64,000 nt of DNA from Microbacterium dextranolyticum (lineage in GTDB: Bacteria; Actinomycetota; Actinomycetes; Actinomycetales; Microbacteriaceae). Below are positions 37,053 to 46,089 of the stretch, piece after piece; position 1 is the stretch's first letter; every line of letters begins with the position of its first letter. The DNA is taken from NCBI RefSeq assembly GCF_016907295.1, contig NZ_JAFBBR010000001.1:2294001-2358000 (forward strand), in the 5' to 3' direction. The notes below the pieces were generated by a model. It ran no database searches and was not told the DNA's origin. It was given only the letters and a program-made list of their open reading frames with translations. The position numbers were made by a program, and so were the translations under genes.

Positions 37053-38555
37053 ATGTCTTCCTCGCCCGCACCGCGTACCGTCTCGGCGGGGACCGGCAGC
37101 CTGCGCACCTCCGCCCTCGGGGTGACGGCGGGACTCATCGGCTGGTTCGTCGTCGTCGAGCTCGTCAGCGGCATCCTGCAGGGCTACTACGTGCCCCTCT
37201 TCAGCGACATCGTCCTCTCCCTCGGGATCCACGACTCCGACGTCAACTGGTTCGAGGCCGCGCAGCTGCTGCTCTCGGCCCTCGTCGTCCCCGTGCTCGC
37301 CAAGCTCGGCGATCTGTACGGGCACAAGCGGATCCTTCTGATCGCGGCGATCCTCACCGCGGGCGCGACCTGGTGGGTCGCCTTCGCCGCCTCGTTCTGG
37401 TCGTTCCTCATCGCCTGGGCGCTGCAGGGCTTCTACGTCGTGTGGCTGCCGCTGGAGATCGCGCTCATCTTCGAACGCGGCCGACGCCGGCAGCACGGCA
37501 CGTCCACCACGCGACGGGCGGCCGGACTCCTCGTCGTCGGGCTCGAGGCGGGCGCGATCATCGGTGCTCTGGCGGCCGGTCGCGTCTTCGCGGCGACCGG
37601 CGATCTCACCACGACCCTCGTGGTACCGGCCGTCGCCGTCACACTCGTCGCCGTGGTGATCTGGCTCGGCGTGCCCGAATCGACGCCGCACGTCTCGCCC
37701 GACGGTCCGCGCTCACTCGACACGTGGGGCTTCGTGATCCTCGCCTGGGGACTGCTCCTGATCACGGGAGGCCTCGCCTGGATGCGCATGATCGGCGAGC
37801 TCCGTCTCGATGCCGGCGCCTGGTGGTGGGTCGTGCTGCTGATCGCCGCGGGCATCGGGGTGCTGGTCTGGTTCGTCGTCTACGAGCGGCGGCAGAAGGA
37901 CCCCGCGATCGACATCCGCGTGCTCGCACGGCCGGAGATGTGGCCGGTGCAGGTGACCGCGTTCCTGATCGGGATCAGTCTGCTGGGTGCGCAGGGTCCG
38001 CTGTCGACCTACGCCGGAACGGACCCCGCGCTCGGGTACGGGCTGGGGTTGGATGCCACCGACCGCTCGAACCTCATCGGCGTCTACCTCGTCTCACTCA
38101 TCGTCGGCGCCGTCGCGTTCGCTCTCACCTCGCGGCGGGCGAGTCCGCGCGTCGTCCTGATCATCGCCGCTCTTCTCGTCGGTGTCGGGTACGCACTGTT
38201 CCTGCCCTTCCACCTCGAGACCTGGCAGGTCATCGTCAACCTCTCGATCGCCGGGATCGGTGCGGGAGCGCTGGTCGGCGCACTCCCGGCGGCGGCCGCA
38301 GCGGCCGCGCCGATGGGCCAGACCGGCATCGCCTCGGCGCTCACCAACACGACCAAGACGATCGGCGGCACGTTCGCGTCAGCCGTCTTCGGCGTGGTGC
38401 TCGCCGCGGGGGTCGGAACCGTGGCGAGCCAGACCGCGGCATCCCTCGGCGGCTACCTCACCGTGTGGACGGTCTGCGCCGCCGGCGGGTTCATCGCCGC
38501 GGTGCTGCTGCTGTTCGTGCCGAAGGTGGCCTTCGCCGACGGCGCATCGAGCTGA
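37053..38555 (+). CDS. MFS exporter, DHA2-like (14 helices)
   Basis: A 500-residue transporter. About 14 hydrophobic segments can be counted, and motif A GDLYGHKRILL (about 88-98) follows the second helix. The ALTNTTKTIGGTFASAVFG region near the end is typical of DHA2-type drug exporters. Substrate unknown. ATG 37053 is leaderless after TAGACT. It converges on the SDR gene with a 10-base gap. Confidence 0.9.
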   Translation: MSSSPAPRTVSAGTGSLRTSALGVTAGLIGWFVVVELVSGILQGYYVPLFSDIVLSLGIHDSDVNWFEAAQLLLSALVVPVLAKLGDLYGHKRILLIAAILTAGATWWVAFAASFWSFLIAWALQGFYVVWLPLEIALIFERGRRRQHGTSTTRRAAGLLVVGLEAGAIIGALAAGRVFAATGDLTTTLVVPAVAVTLVAVVIWLGVPESTPHVSPDGPRSLDTWGFVILAWGLLLITGGLAWMRMIGELRLDAGAWWWVVLLIAAGIGVLVWFVVYERRQKDPAIDIRVLARPEMWPVQVTAFLIGISLLGAQGPLSTYAGTDPALGYGLGLDATDRSNLIGVYLVSLIVGAVAFALTSRRASPRVVLIIAALLVGVGYALFLPFHLETWQVIVNLSIAGIGAGALVGALPAAAAAAAPMGQTGIASALTNTTKTIGGTFASAVFGVVLAAGVGTVASQTAASLGGYLTVWTVCAAGGFIAAVLLLFVPKVAFADGASS

Positions 38556-38565
38556 CCCGGCCGTC

Positions 38566-39375
38566 TCAGGCGCGGGGGCGCAGCGGGCCTCGCGCCAGAA
38601 GATGCTGCGCGGACTGGGCGACGGGCCGCATCGTCACGAGGTCGAGGTTCACGTGCCCCGGAGCGTTGAGGGCGTACGCGATGACATCGGCGACGTCATC
38701 GGCGGTGAGGGGGTTCTCGACGCCGTCGTAGACCTTCTCGGCGCCGGCCTGGTCTCCGCCAAGGCGATTGAGGGTGAACTCCGGCGTATAGACCATTCCC
38801 GGCGCGATCTCCGTGACGCGCAGCGGCTCGCCGTTCAGCTCGAGCCGCAGGGCGTGGACGAGCATCGACTCGCCCGCCTTGGCGGCGTTGTAGCCCGCGC
38901 CGCCCGGGTAGGCGGCCTGCGCGGCGGTCGAGGTGACGTACAGCAGGTCGGCGTGGCCGGTCGTGCCCGCACCGCCGGCGGATGCGGCGGCACGGCGCAG
39001 CAGCGGCAGCAGCGCCGCCGTCACCAGCTGCGCCGACAAGACGTTGACCTCGAACATCCAGCGCCAGTCGGCGGGGCGGCCGTCTTCGACGCGATCGGTG
39101 CCGCGGGCCCCGCCCGCGATGTGCACGAGCGCGTGGACGTCTCCGGTCGCCTCGAGGTGCGCGGCGAGCGCCGCGACGTCGGCCTCTCGCGTGAGGTCGG
39201 CGGCGAAGGATGCCGACCCGATCTCCGCGTCGAGGGCGTCGAGCCGGTCGGCTCGGCGAGCGACGCCCACGACGTCCCAGCCGCTCGCGCGGAGGGCACG
39301 GGCTGCGGCATCTCCGATTCCGGAGCTGGCCCCGGTCACCACGGCACGTCTGGTCTGATTCGGCTGGGTCGTCAT
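38566..39375 (-). CDS. short-chain dehydrogenase/reductase
   Basis: A 269-residue SDR with the NADP loop TGASSGIGDAAARAL (about 14-28), an IAGGARG loop and the active-site YNAAK (about 165-169) after an upstream serine in VTSTAAQ. Substrate unknown. ATG 39375 is seven bases after a TAGCGT -10 (39383-39388); the in-frame ATG at 39384 lies inside that hexamer and is rejected. Confidence 0.9.
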   Translation of the reverse strand: MTTQPNQTRRAVVTGASSGIGDAAARALRASGWDVVGVARRADRLDALDAEIGSASFAADLTREADVAALAAHLEATGDVHALVHIAGGARGTDRVEDGRPADWRWMFEVNVLSAQLVTAALLPLLRRAAASAGGAGTTGHADLLYVTSTAAQAAYPGGAGYNAAKAGESMLVHALRLELNGEPLRVTEIAPGMVYTPEFTLNRLGGDQAGAEKVYDGVENPLTADDVADVIAYALNAPGHVNLDLVTMRPVAQSAQHLLARGPLRPRA

Positions 39376-39506
39376 GCGCCCCACGCTACCGGCCGCGTTC
39401 GTTACGTCACATTTCCCGATCGTTGTTGACAGCGGACGCCGACCGTACTCTCGGTCGTGGCCGCGGCATCCGTCGCCGTCTTCCCGATCTTCCGCAGGAG
39501 CCCGAC

Positions 39507-40829
39507 ATGTCCGCAGCCGAGAACTGGCGCTTCGAGACCACGCAGATCCACGCGGGCGCTCAGCCCGACCCGGTCACGAAGGCGCGCGCCACGCCGATCT
39601 ACCAGACGACCTCGTACGTCTTCGACAACGCCGATCACGCGGCGAACCTGTTCGCCCTCGCCGAGTTCGGCAACATCTACACCCGCATCCAGAACCCGAC
39701 GCAGGATGTCGTCGAGCAACGCGTCGCGGCGCTCGAGGGCGGCACCGGCGCCCTGCTGGTCGCCTCGGGCCAGGCCGCCGAGACCTTCGCGGTGCTCAAC
39801 ATCGCCGAGGCCGGCGACCACATCGTCTCGTCGTCGTCGATCTACGGCGGCACGTACAACCTCTTCAAGTACACCCTCGGCAAGCTCGGGATCGACGTCA
39901 CGTTCGTCGAGAACCAGGACGACCCCGAGGAGTGGCGCCGCGCGGTGCGCCCGAACACGAAGCTCTTCTTCGCCGAAACGATCGGCAACCCGAAGATCAA
40001 CGTCCTCGACATCCGCTCCGTCGCCGACGTCGCGCACGAGGCGGGCGTCCCCCTCATCGTCGACAACACGATCGCCACCCCCTACCTCATCCGTCCGTTC
40101 GAGCACGGCGCCGACATCGTGGTGCACTCGGCGACGAAGTTCCTCGGCGGACACGGCACCGTCATCGGCGGCGTCATCGTCGACGGCGGCACGTTCCCGT
40201 GGACCGAGCACGCCGACCGGTTCCCCGGCCTCACGACGCCCGACCCGTCGTACCACGGCGCCGTGTACACCCAGGCGGTCGGCGACGCGCTCGCCTATGT
40301 CATCAAGGCCCGCGTGCAGCTGCTGCGCGACCTCGGTGCGGCCATCTCGCCGCAGAGCGCATGGCTGCTCATCCAGGGCATCGAGACTCTGTCGCTGCGC
40401 GTCGAGCGCCACGTGCAGAACGCGCAGGAGATCGCCGAGTGGCTCGACGACCGTGAGGACATCGCGTCGGTGAACTACTCCGGCCTGCCCAGCTCGCCCT
40501 GGTACGCCGCCGCGAACAAGTACGCCCCGAAGGGCGTCGGCGCCGTGCTCTCGTTCGAGCTCAAAGGTGGCGTCGAGGCGGGGCGTGAGTTCGTCAACTC
40601 GCTCGCCCTGTTCAGCCACCTCGCCAACATCGGCGACGTGCGCTCGCTGGTCATCCACCCCGCCTCCACGACGCACTCGCAGCTGACCCCCGAGCAGCAG
40701 CTCACGGCGGGCGTCACGCCCGGCCTCGTGCGCCTGTCCGTCGGACTCGAGAACGTCGACGACCTGAAGGCCGACCTCGAGCAGGCCCTCGCTGCCGCGC
40801 GTCGGGTCTCCGAGGCCGCTCGCGCCTGA
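39507..40829 (+). CDS. metY: O-acetylhomoserine sulfhydrylase
   Basis: Forms homocysteine from O-acetylhomoserine and sulfide with PLP. 440 residues, the long form of the Cys/Met metabolism family. Begins WRFETTQIHAGAQPDPVTKA, PLP lysine in VVHSATKFLGGHGTVIGG (about 210-227), and the C-terminal HPASTTHSQLTPEQQ that separates MetY from MetB/MetC. ATG 39507 has AGGAG upstream. MetX, which makes its substrate, follows after a 215-base gap. Confidence 0.96.
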   Translation: MSAAENWRFETTQIHAGAQPDPVTKARATPIYQTTSYVFDNADHAANLFALAEFGNIYTRIQNPTQDVVEQRVAALEGGTGALLVASGQAAETFAVLNIAEAGDHIVSSSSIYGGTYNLFKYTLGKLGIDVTFVENQDDPEEWRRAVRPNTKLFFAETIGNPKINVLDIRSVADVAHEAGVPLIVDNTIATPYLIRPFEHGADIVVHSATKFLGGHGTVIGGVIVDGGTFPWTEHADRFPGLTTPDPSYHGAVYTQAVGDALAYVIKARVQLLRDLGAAISPQSAWLLIQGIETLSLRVERHVQNAQEIAEWLDDREDIASVNYSGLPSSPWYAAANKYAPKGVGAVLSFELKGGVEAGREFVNSLALFSHLANIGDVRSLVIHPASTTHSQLTPEQQLTAGVTPGLVRLSVGLENVDDLKADLEQALAAARRVSEAARA

Positions 40830-40903
40830 GGCATCCCTCGCCTGGCACGTCACGAGCCTGAGGCATCCCTCGCCTGTGTCATGCGCCTGAGGGGTCACGA
40901 ACT
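40830..40903 (+). other. intergenic tract with repeated GAGGCATCCCTCGCCTG
   Basis: The 17-mer occurs twice between the metY stop and the following hairpin. It contains the heptamer GGCATCC that is over-represented across the window. Function unknown. Confidence 0.5.
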
Positions 40904-40969
40904 CCGCAGAATGCCACGTACTCCGCACCCGATCACCGCATCGGGTGCGGAGTACGTGCGTTTCTGCGG
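40904..40969. terminator. 66-base hairpin between metY and metX
   Basis: A 19-bp perfect stem, CACGTACTCCGCACCCGAT with its exact complement, closes on a six-base loop (CACCGC); outside a four-base internal loop a further 7-bp stem CCGCAGA/TCTGCGG extends it. No U-tract. Its position suggests termination after metY, but read-through control of metX is also possible. Confidence 0.65.
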
Positions 40970-41044
40970 GCTTCGTGCGCGGGAATGCACCCCGCGCACG
41001 TAACACGACGGCGGGCGCGCGCGGCACCCGCGAGAATGGATGCC

Positions 41045-42247
41045 ATGGACTGGCAGGCCTCCGAAGACACGGTGCCCTCGGCTCCGATCTCAGAAGCCGA
41101 CGCGCGGCTGCTGCGCGCCCGTCCGCCCGCGAGCGGCGCGTGGCGCGACGGAGACCCCGCGGGCGGGCGCGGATTCGCCGCGCTGGGCGCCTTCCGCACC
41201 GAGAACGGCCAGGGGCTGCCGTTCGCACGCCTCGCCTACGAGGCGTGGGGCGAGCTCAACGCCGCTCGTGACAACGCGGTGCTGATCCTGCACGCCCTCA
41301 CCGGCGACAGCCATGTGCGCGGAGAGGCGGGGCCCGGGCACCCCACGGCAGGCTGGTGGGAAGACGTCGTCGGGCCCGGTGCCGCGATCGACACCGACCG
41401 CTGGTTCGTCGTCGCGCCGAACATGCTGGGTGGATGCCAGGGTTCGACCGGCCCCTCCTCGATCGGGCCCGACGGGCGTGAATGGGGGCCCCGGTTCCCG
41501 TACCTGACGATCCGCGACCAGGTGGCGGCGCAGGTCGCGCTCGCCGACGACCTCGGCATCGGCCGCTGGGCGGCCGTGATCGGCGGCTCGATGGGGGGCA
41601 TGCACGCGCTGGAGTGGGGCGTCGGGCATCCGGATCGCCTCGAGCGCCTCGCGGTGCTCGCCGCTCCCCCGACGACCACGGCCGATCAGATCGCGCTCAA
41701 CTCAGTGCAGCTCGAGGCGATCCGCATCGACCCCCGCTTCGCCGGCGGCGAGTACTACGACGCGCCCGACGGCGAGGGACCGCACCGCGGGCTCGCCCTG
41801 GCACGTCGGATGGCGCTGCTGAACTACCGCAGCCCGGTCGAGCTGAACCTGCGGTTCCAGCGATCGTGGCAGTCGGGCGTCAGCCCCCTCGGCGGCAGCG
41901 GCCGCTTCGCCGTCGAGAGCTACCTCGACTTCCACGGCAACAAGTTCACCCGCCGCTTCGACGCGAACAGCTACCTCACGCTCGTCGAGGCGATGAACTC
42001 GCACGACATCGGTCGCGATCGCGGCGGTGTCGAGGATGCCCTCGCGCGCGTGACGGCGCGGACGCTCGTCCTTGGCATCGACAGCGATCGCCTCTTCCCG
42101 GTCGAGGGCCAGGAGCGCATCTTCCGAGGCATCCGCTCGACGATCGATCCCGAGACGGTCGTCCTCTCGAGCGACTTCGGCCACGACGGATTCCTCATCG
42201 AGACCGCCGTCGTCGGCGCGCACCTGCGCCGCCTGCTCGAGGACTGA
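41045..42247 (+). CDS. metX: homoserine O-acetyltransferase
   Basis: Acetylates homoserine with acetyl-CoA, the entry to methionine synthesis; its product feeds metY. A 400-residue alpha/beta-hydrolase: nucleophile GGSMGGMHALEW (Ser about 180), aspartate in LGIDSDRLFP and histidine in FGHDGFLIE. The family stretch NMLGGCQGSTGPSS (about 128-141) is intact. The start is ATG 41045 or the in-frame ATG 41036 nine bases earlier; neither has a clear ribosome site. Confidence 0.95.
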   Translation: MDWQASEDTVPSAPISEADARLLRARPPASGAWRDGDPAGGRGFAALGAFRTENGQGLPFARLAYEAWGELNAARDNAVLILHALTGDSHVRGEAGPGHPTAGWWEDVVGPGAAIDTDRWFVVAPNMLGGCQGSTGPSSIGPDGREWGPRFPYLTIRDQVAAQVALADDLGIGRWAAVIGGSMGGMHALEWGVGHPDRLERLAVLAAPPTTTADQIALNSVQLEAIRIDPRFAGGEYYDAPDGEGPHRGLALARRMALLNYRSPVELNLRFQRSWQSGVSPLGGSGRFAVESYLDFHGNKFTRRFDANSYLTLVEAMNSHDIGRDRGGVEDALARVTARTLVLGIDSDRLFPVEGQERIFRGIRSTIDPETVVLSSDFGHDGFLIETAVVGAHLRRLLED

Positions 42248-42254
42248 GCCCGCG

Positions 42255-43469
42255 TCACACCGCGGTGCGCCGGCGCGCGTCGACGGCGAAGCTCACGAGA
42301 GCGAGCACGAGGCCGGATGCCGCGAGCAGCGCCCCGACCCAGACCGGTGCCACGAAGCCGAACCCCGCGGCGATGACGACGCCGCCGAGGAAGGCCCCGG
42401 TCGCGTTGCCGATGTTCAGGGCGGAGTGGTTGAGCGCCGCGGCGATGGACTGGTTGTCGCCGGCGACATCCATGAGCCGCGTCTGGATGGCCGGGCTGAT
42501 GACCGACGAGACGAAGCCGACCGCGAAGACGAACACCGCGAGCGAGACGATCCACGCCGAGGTGAGCGCCAGCAGAACCTGCACCACGACGAGCGCGGCG
42601 AGACCGACGAGGATCGTGCGCCGCAGGTCGATGTCGGCGAGCCGTCCGCCGACGAGGTTGCCGATGGTCATGCCGAGCCCCATGACGATGAGGACGAGGG
42701 GGACGGCCCACTCGGGCGAGCCGGCCACCTCGGTGACGATCGAGGCGATGTAGCTGTAGGCGGCGAAGAAACCGCCGAAGCCGATCGCACCGATGCCGAG
42801 CGTGAGCCACACCTGTCCGATCCGGAAGACCCCGAGTTCGGCGCGAAGCGTGCGACCCGGGTCGCCCGCATGAGCAGGCACCGAGAAGAAGATGAGCACG
42901 GTGGCGAGGGCGAAGATGCCCGCGACCAGGGCGAACGCCGTGCGCCAGCCGAACTGCTGGCCGAGGAAGGTGCCCACGGGCACCCCGACGACGTTCGCGA
43001 TCGTGAGGCCGGTCAGCACGAACGCCACGCCCTGGGCGCGCTTGCCCGGCCCGAGGACGTCGGCGGCGACGAGGGCGCCGATGCCGAAGTAGGCACCGTG
43101 CGGCAGGCCCGCGAGGAAGCGCGACGCGGCGACCAGCTCGAAGCTCGGCAGCAGGAAGGTGAGCGCGTTGCCGATCGTGAGAGCGGCAGCGAGGGCCACC
43201 ATCACCCGGTGGCGCGGGTACTTCGCCACGGATGCCGCGATCGTCGGAGCACCCACGACGACGCCGAGCGCGTACAGGGTGATGAGCCACCCGGACTGGG
43301 CGATGGCGGCGTCGGGGTCGGTCGCCGACAGGGCTGGCAGCAGGTCCGCGGAGATCTGCGGCAGCAGCCCCATGACGACGAACTCGGTCATACCGATGCC
43401 GAAGGAGCCGATGGCGAGGGACAGGAGCGCCCAGGTCGCCGCCTGCCGCGAGCGGGTCGGGGAGGTCAC
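42255..43469 (-). CDS. MFS transporter, AraJ-like (DHA1)
   Basis: A 404-residue, twelve-helix major facilitator. The N-terminal FGIGMTEFVVMGLLPQIS (about 23-40), APTIAASVAKYPRHRVMV and FLAGLPHGAYFGIGALVAAD are typical of the AraJ/Cmr group of sugar or drug effluxers. GTG 43469 is six bases after a TAGCAT -10 (43476-43481), so leaderless. It converges on metX with a seven-base gap. Confidence 0.9.
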   Translation of the reverse strand: MTSPTRSRQAATWALLSLAIGSFGIGMTEFVVMGLLPQISADLLPALSATDPDAAIAQSGWLITLYALGVVVGAPTIAASVAKYPRHRVMVALAAALTIGNALTFLLPSFELVAASRFLAGLPHGAYFGIGALVAADVLGPGKRAQGVAFVLTGLTIANVVGVPVGTFLGQQFGWRTAFALVAGIFALATVLIFFSVPAHAGDPGRTLRAELGVFRIGQVWLTLGIGAIGFGGFFAAYSYIASIVTEVAGSPEWAVPLVLIVMGLGMTIGNLVGGRLADIDLRRTILVGLAALVVVQVLLALTSAWIVSLAVFVFAVGFVSSVISPAIQTRLMDVAGDNQSIAAALNHSALNIGNATGAFLGGVVIAAGFGFVAPVWVGALLAASGLVLALVSFAVDARRRTAV

Positions 43470-43525
43470 CGCGCCATGCTACCGGGGCTCCGGAGCCGCG
43501 CGGGCCGTCCGGAACAGGCTCCGGG

Positions 43526-43861
43526 TCAGGACGCGAGGTCGTCGAGCGCCGCTTCGAGCCGCTCGATCTTGCCGTCGAGCTCGCCGGTGTGCCCGGGCCG
43601 GATGTCGGCCTTGAGCACGAGCGAGACGCGCGAGCCGAACGGCAGCACCGCCTCGGTCGCGGCCTTCACGACGGCGAACACCTCATCCCACTCCCCCTCG
43701 ATCTCGGTGAACATCGAGGTGGTGCGGTGCGGCAGTCCGGACGCGCGGACGACCGCGACGGCGGCGGCCACCGCATCGTGCACCGACCCGTCGGCGGAGA
43801 CCGATCCGCCGGCCGGACCAGAAGGGGCGCCGGACGGGGCGACGGAGAAGGCGATGAGCAT
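43526..43861 (-). CDS. MTH1187/YkoF-type thiamine-binding protein
   Basis: A 111-residue ferredoxin-fold protein. MLIAFSVAPSG at the start, an inserted Ser/Gly-rich loop, then SGLPHRTTSMFTEIEGEWDEV (split: SGLPHRTTSMFTE, IEGEWDEV) and VSLVLKADIRPGHTGELDGK are family landmarks. Such proteins bind thiamine or related compounds; a role in transport or salvage is assumed, not shown. ATG 43861 has a GGAGG site upstream. No thiamine transport genes are adjacent. Confidence 0.82.
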   Translation of the reverse strand: MLIAFSVAPSGAPSGPAGGSVSADGSVHDAVAAAVAVVRASGLPHRTTSMFTEIEGEWDEVFAVVKAATEAVLPFGSRVSLVLKADIRPGHTGELDGKIERLEAALDDLAS

Positions 43862-43896
43862 GGGGACCTCCGGAGGGGATGGGGGGATGGCGACGG

Positions 43897-45114
43897 TCAG
43901 GGAGCGGCGACGGCGGGCGTCGTCGCGCGGAGAGGGGCCGGGAGGCGGATGACACGCACGACCATCCACACGAACAGCGCGATCAGCACGAGGTTCCGCA
44001 GCGTGAGGATCGTCACCGGCCCGACGGCCGGCGAGAGAATGCCGTCATAGAACACCGGGTAGACGAGCTGGGTGAGCACCGCGGCGACGAGTGAGAGCAG
44101 CGCAGGGGCGGCCCAGCGCCGGCGGGCGATGACGAGCCCGGTGACGAGCGACGGTACGAGCCAGGCCAGGTACTGGGGCGATCCGACCTTGTTGCAGACG
44201 ATGAAGCCGAGCACCAGGGCCAGCGAGAGCGGTGGGAAGAGCGAGACGAATCGCACGCCGCGACGCACATGGACGATGCCGACCGCGACGAGAGCCGCCA
44301 TCACGGTGAGCAGCAGCGGGGTCATCGCGGCGACGACGAGGCCGATCTGCGGTCCGTCGACCTGGTACGTGAGCAGTTCAGGCGAGTAATACACCTGAAA
44401 ACCGGGCACGTGCAGCACCGTGCCCCACACGTAGGGTGTCGCGACGGGCGACTCGATCTGCAGCCCGCGGGTGGTCTGCTCTCCCACGAAGCCGAACGCG
44501 TAGGTTCCCCCGCCTGCAAGCGTCACCCCGCCGAGCGTCAGGGCGGTGAGCGCGACCGCCCCCCCGATGAGCGCGGCGCGGCGGCGAGCAGCGATCACGG
44601 CGGCGGCAAGCAGGGCCGCGGGCCACACCTTGATCCACGTGGCGGCGGCGAGCAGCAGCGAGGCCGCCCACGGGCGGCCGACGATCCACAGGCATCCGAT
44701 GATCGAGAGGGCGACCGTCACCGCTTCGAGGCGGTACAGGCCCACGGGCCCCAGCGCGGCGATGAACGCGAGCCAGAATCCCCCCGCGATCACGCGCGGC
44801 CTCGACGATGCGCGCCCGACGAGCACGGCGAAGGCGGCCGCGTCGACAAGGGCGGCGACGATCGCCCACCCGACGATGTATCCCGCGATCGGATCGAACC
44901 CATGCGCGAGGATCATCGGCACGAGGGCGAGCTGCGGATACACCCACGGCTCGGTGATCCCGACGATGCCGGCACCGGTCAGCGCGTGCAGCGACCACGG
45001 TTCGTACACATGGTAGATGTCACCCATCGGCTCATTCGGCAGTGCGAAGCCGAGCCAGGCGACACCGATGTGCACGACCGCGAACGCGATCCACAGCCCT
45101 GCGCGCCTCGACAC
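43897..45114 (-). CDS. GT87/DUF2029-like polytopic membrane mannosyltransferase-type protein
   Basis: About 405 residues with roughly ten to eleven membrane helices. The first extracytoplasmic loop has ALPNEPMGDIYHVYEPW (an acidic motif as in lipid-linked GT-C glycosyltransferases) and a later KVGSPQYLAWLVPS, typical of the DUF2029/GT87 group that uses polyprenyl-phosphate mannose. Acceptor unknown. An ATG at 45123 lies within a TAGGAT -10 (45122-45127), so I take the GTG at 45114, seven bases downstream, as a leaderless start. Confidence 0.82.
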   Translation of the reverse strand: MSRRAGLWIAFAVVHIGVAWLGFALPNEPMGDIYHVYEPWSLHALTGAGIVGITEPWVYPQLALVPMILAHGFDPIAGYIVGWAIVAALVDAAAFAVLVGRASSRPRVIAGGFWLAFIAALGPVGLYRLEAVTVALSIIGCLWIVGRPWAASLLLAAATWIKVWPAALLAAAVIAARRRAALIGGAVALTALTLGGVTLAGGGTYAFGFVGEQTTRGLQIESPVATPYVWGTVLHVPGFQVYYSPELLTYQVDGPQIGLVVAAMTPLLLTVMAALVAVGIVHVRRGVRFVSLFPPLSLALVLGFIVCNKVGSPQYLAWLVPSLVTGLVIARRRWAAPALLSLVAAVLTQLVYPVFYDGILSPAVGPVTILTLRNLVLIALFVWMVVRVIRLPAPLRATTPAVAAP

Positions 45115-45172
45115 CCTCACCATCCTACGGACGCCCGCGGACGGCGCCGGGGCGCCTGAGCGTCCCGAAGGC

Positions 45173-46015
45173 TCACTCGCCGCTGCGCAGCATCGACCCG
45201 ACGACGGATGCCACGGCATCCGCGACGTCGAGCGCGGCGACCGGGCCTCCGTTCCGCGCCTCGGACGCGGCGGCCGCGGCCTCGCCGTGGACGAGCGCGG
45301 CGGTGGCCGCCAGCGGCCCCAGGTGCTCGACGTCGCTCGCAGCGGCGGCAGCCACGAGGGCTCCGAGCACTCCACCCAGCACGTCGCCGGTGCCGGCGGT
45401 CGAAAGCCACGCCGTGGGCGCGTCGACGATCCGCGTCCATCCGGCGGGCGTCGCCACGACCGTCTGGGCACCCTTCAGCAGCACGGCGACCCCGAGCGCG
45501 CGCGCCGTGCCCACGGCGGCGGCCACCCGCGCATCGAGGGAGTCCTCGTCGATCGGAGGAAGACCGGCCGCCGCACGAAGACGCACGTGCTCCCGGGCGT
45601 GCGGGGTGACGATGACAGGAGCCGCGCCGACCCGCCCCACCACGAGATCGAGCGCGCCCGCGTCGACGACGACGGGCACGTCGCCGTCGAGGATGCTTCG
45701 GAGCGCCACCGCCTCGTCGGGGTGGCGGTCGGCGGCATCCGTTCCCGACCCGACGAGCCACGCCTGCACGCGACCGTCCGCACCGATCGTCTCGGGGCGT
45801 CGGGCGAGAACGAACGACAGCGCGCGATCGGGGCCGAGATAGCGGACCATGCCCACCCCGGCTCGGTGGGCCGCTTCGACACCGAGGACGGCGGCCCCCG
45901 GGTAGCGCTCCGATCCGGTGCGCACACCGAGCACGCCGCGGGAATACTTGTCGTCGTCGGGGGTTGGCCTCCGCAGGAGCCGCGCCGCCTCGGATCGGTT
46001 CCAGACGTGCGTCAT
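45173..46015 (-). CDS. nnrD: ADP-dependent NAD(P)H-hydrate dehydratase
   Basis: Repairs hydrated NAD(P)H. A 280-residue ribokinase-like YjeF C-terminal domain alone, without the NnrE epimerase half. KYSRGVLGVRTGSERYPGAA (about 23-42) is the start of the domain and LSTAGTGDVLGGVLGAL (about 208-224) the phosphate/anion site. ATG 46015 is six bases after a TAGGGT -10 (46022-46027), so leaderless. It is divergent from the reductase at 46090. Confidence 0.92.
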   Translation of the reverse strand: MTHVWNRSEAARLLRRPTPDDDKYSRGVLGVRTGSERYPGAAVLGVEAAHRAGVGMVRYLGPDRALSFVLARRPETIGADGRVQAWLVGSGTDAADRHPDEAVALRSILDGDVPVVVDAGALDLVVGRVGAAPVIVTPHAREHVRLRAAAGLPPIDEDSLDARVAAAVGTARALGVAVLLKGAQTVVATPAGWTRIVDAPTAWLSTAGTGDVLGGVLGALVAAAAASDVEHLGPLAATAALVHGEAAAAASEARNGGPVAALDVADAVASVVGSMLRSGE

Positions 46016-46089
46016 GGCGCCACCCTATCCCCGGGGGGTGCGCCGCACACCGCCCGCGAGATCCGGACCCGCCCAGAGGAGACCCCCGC

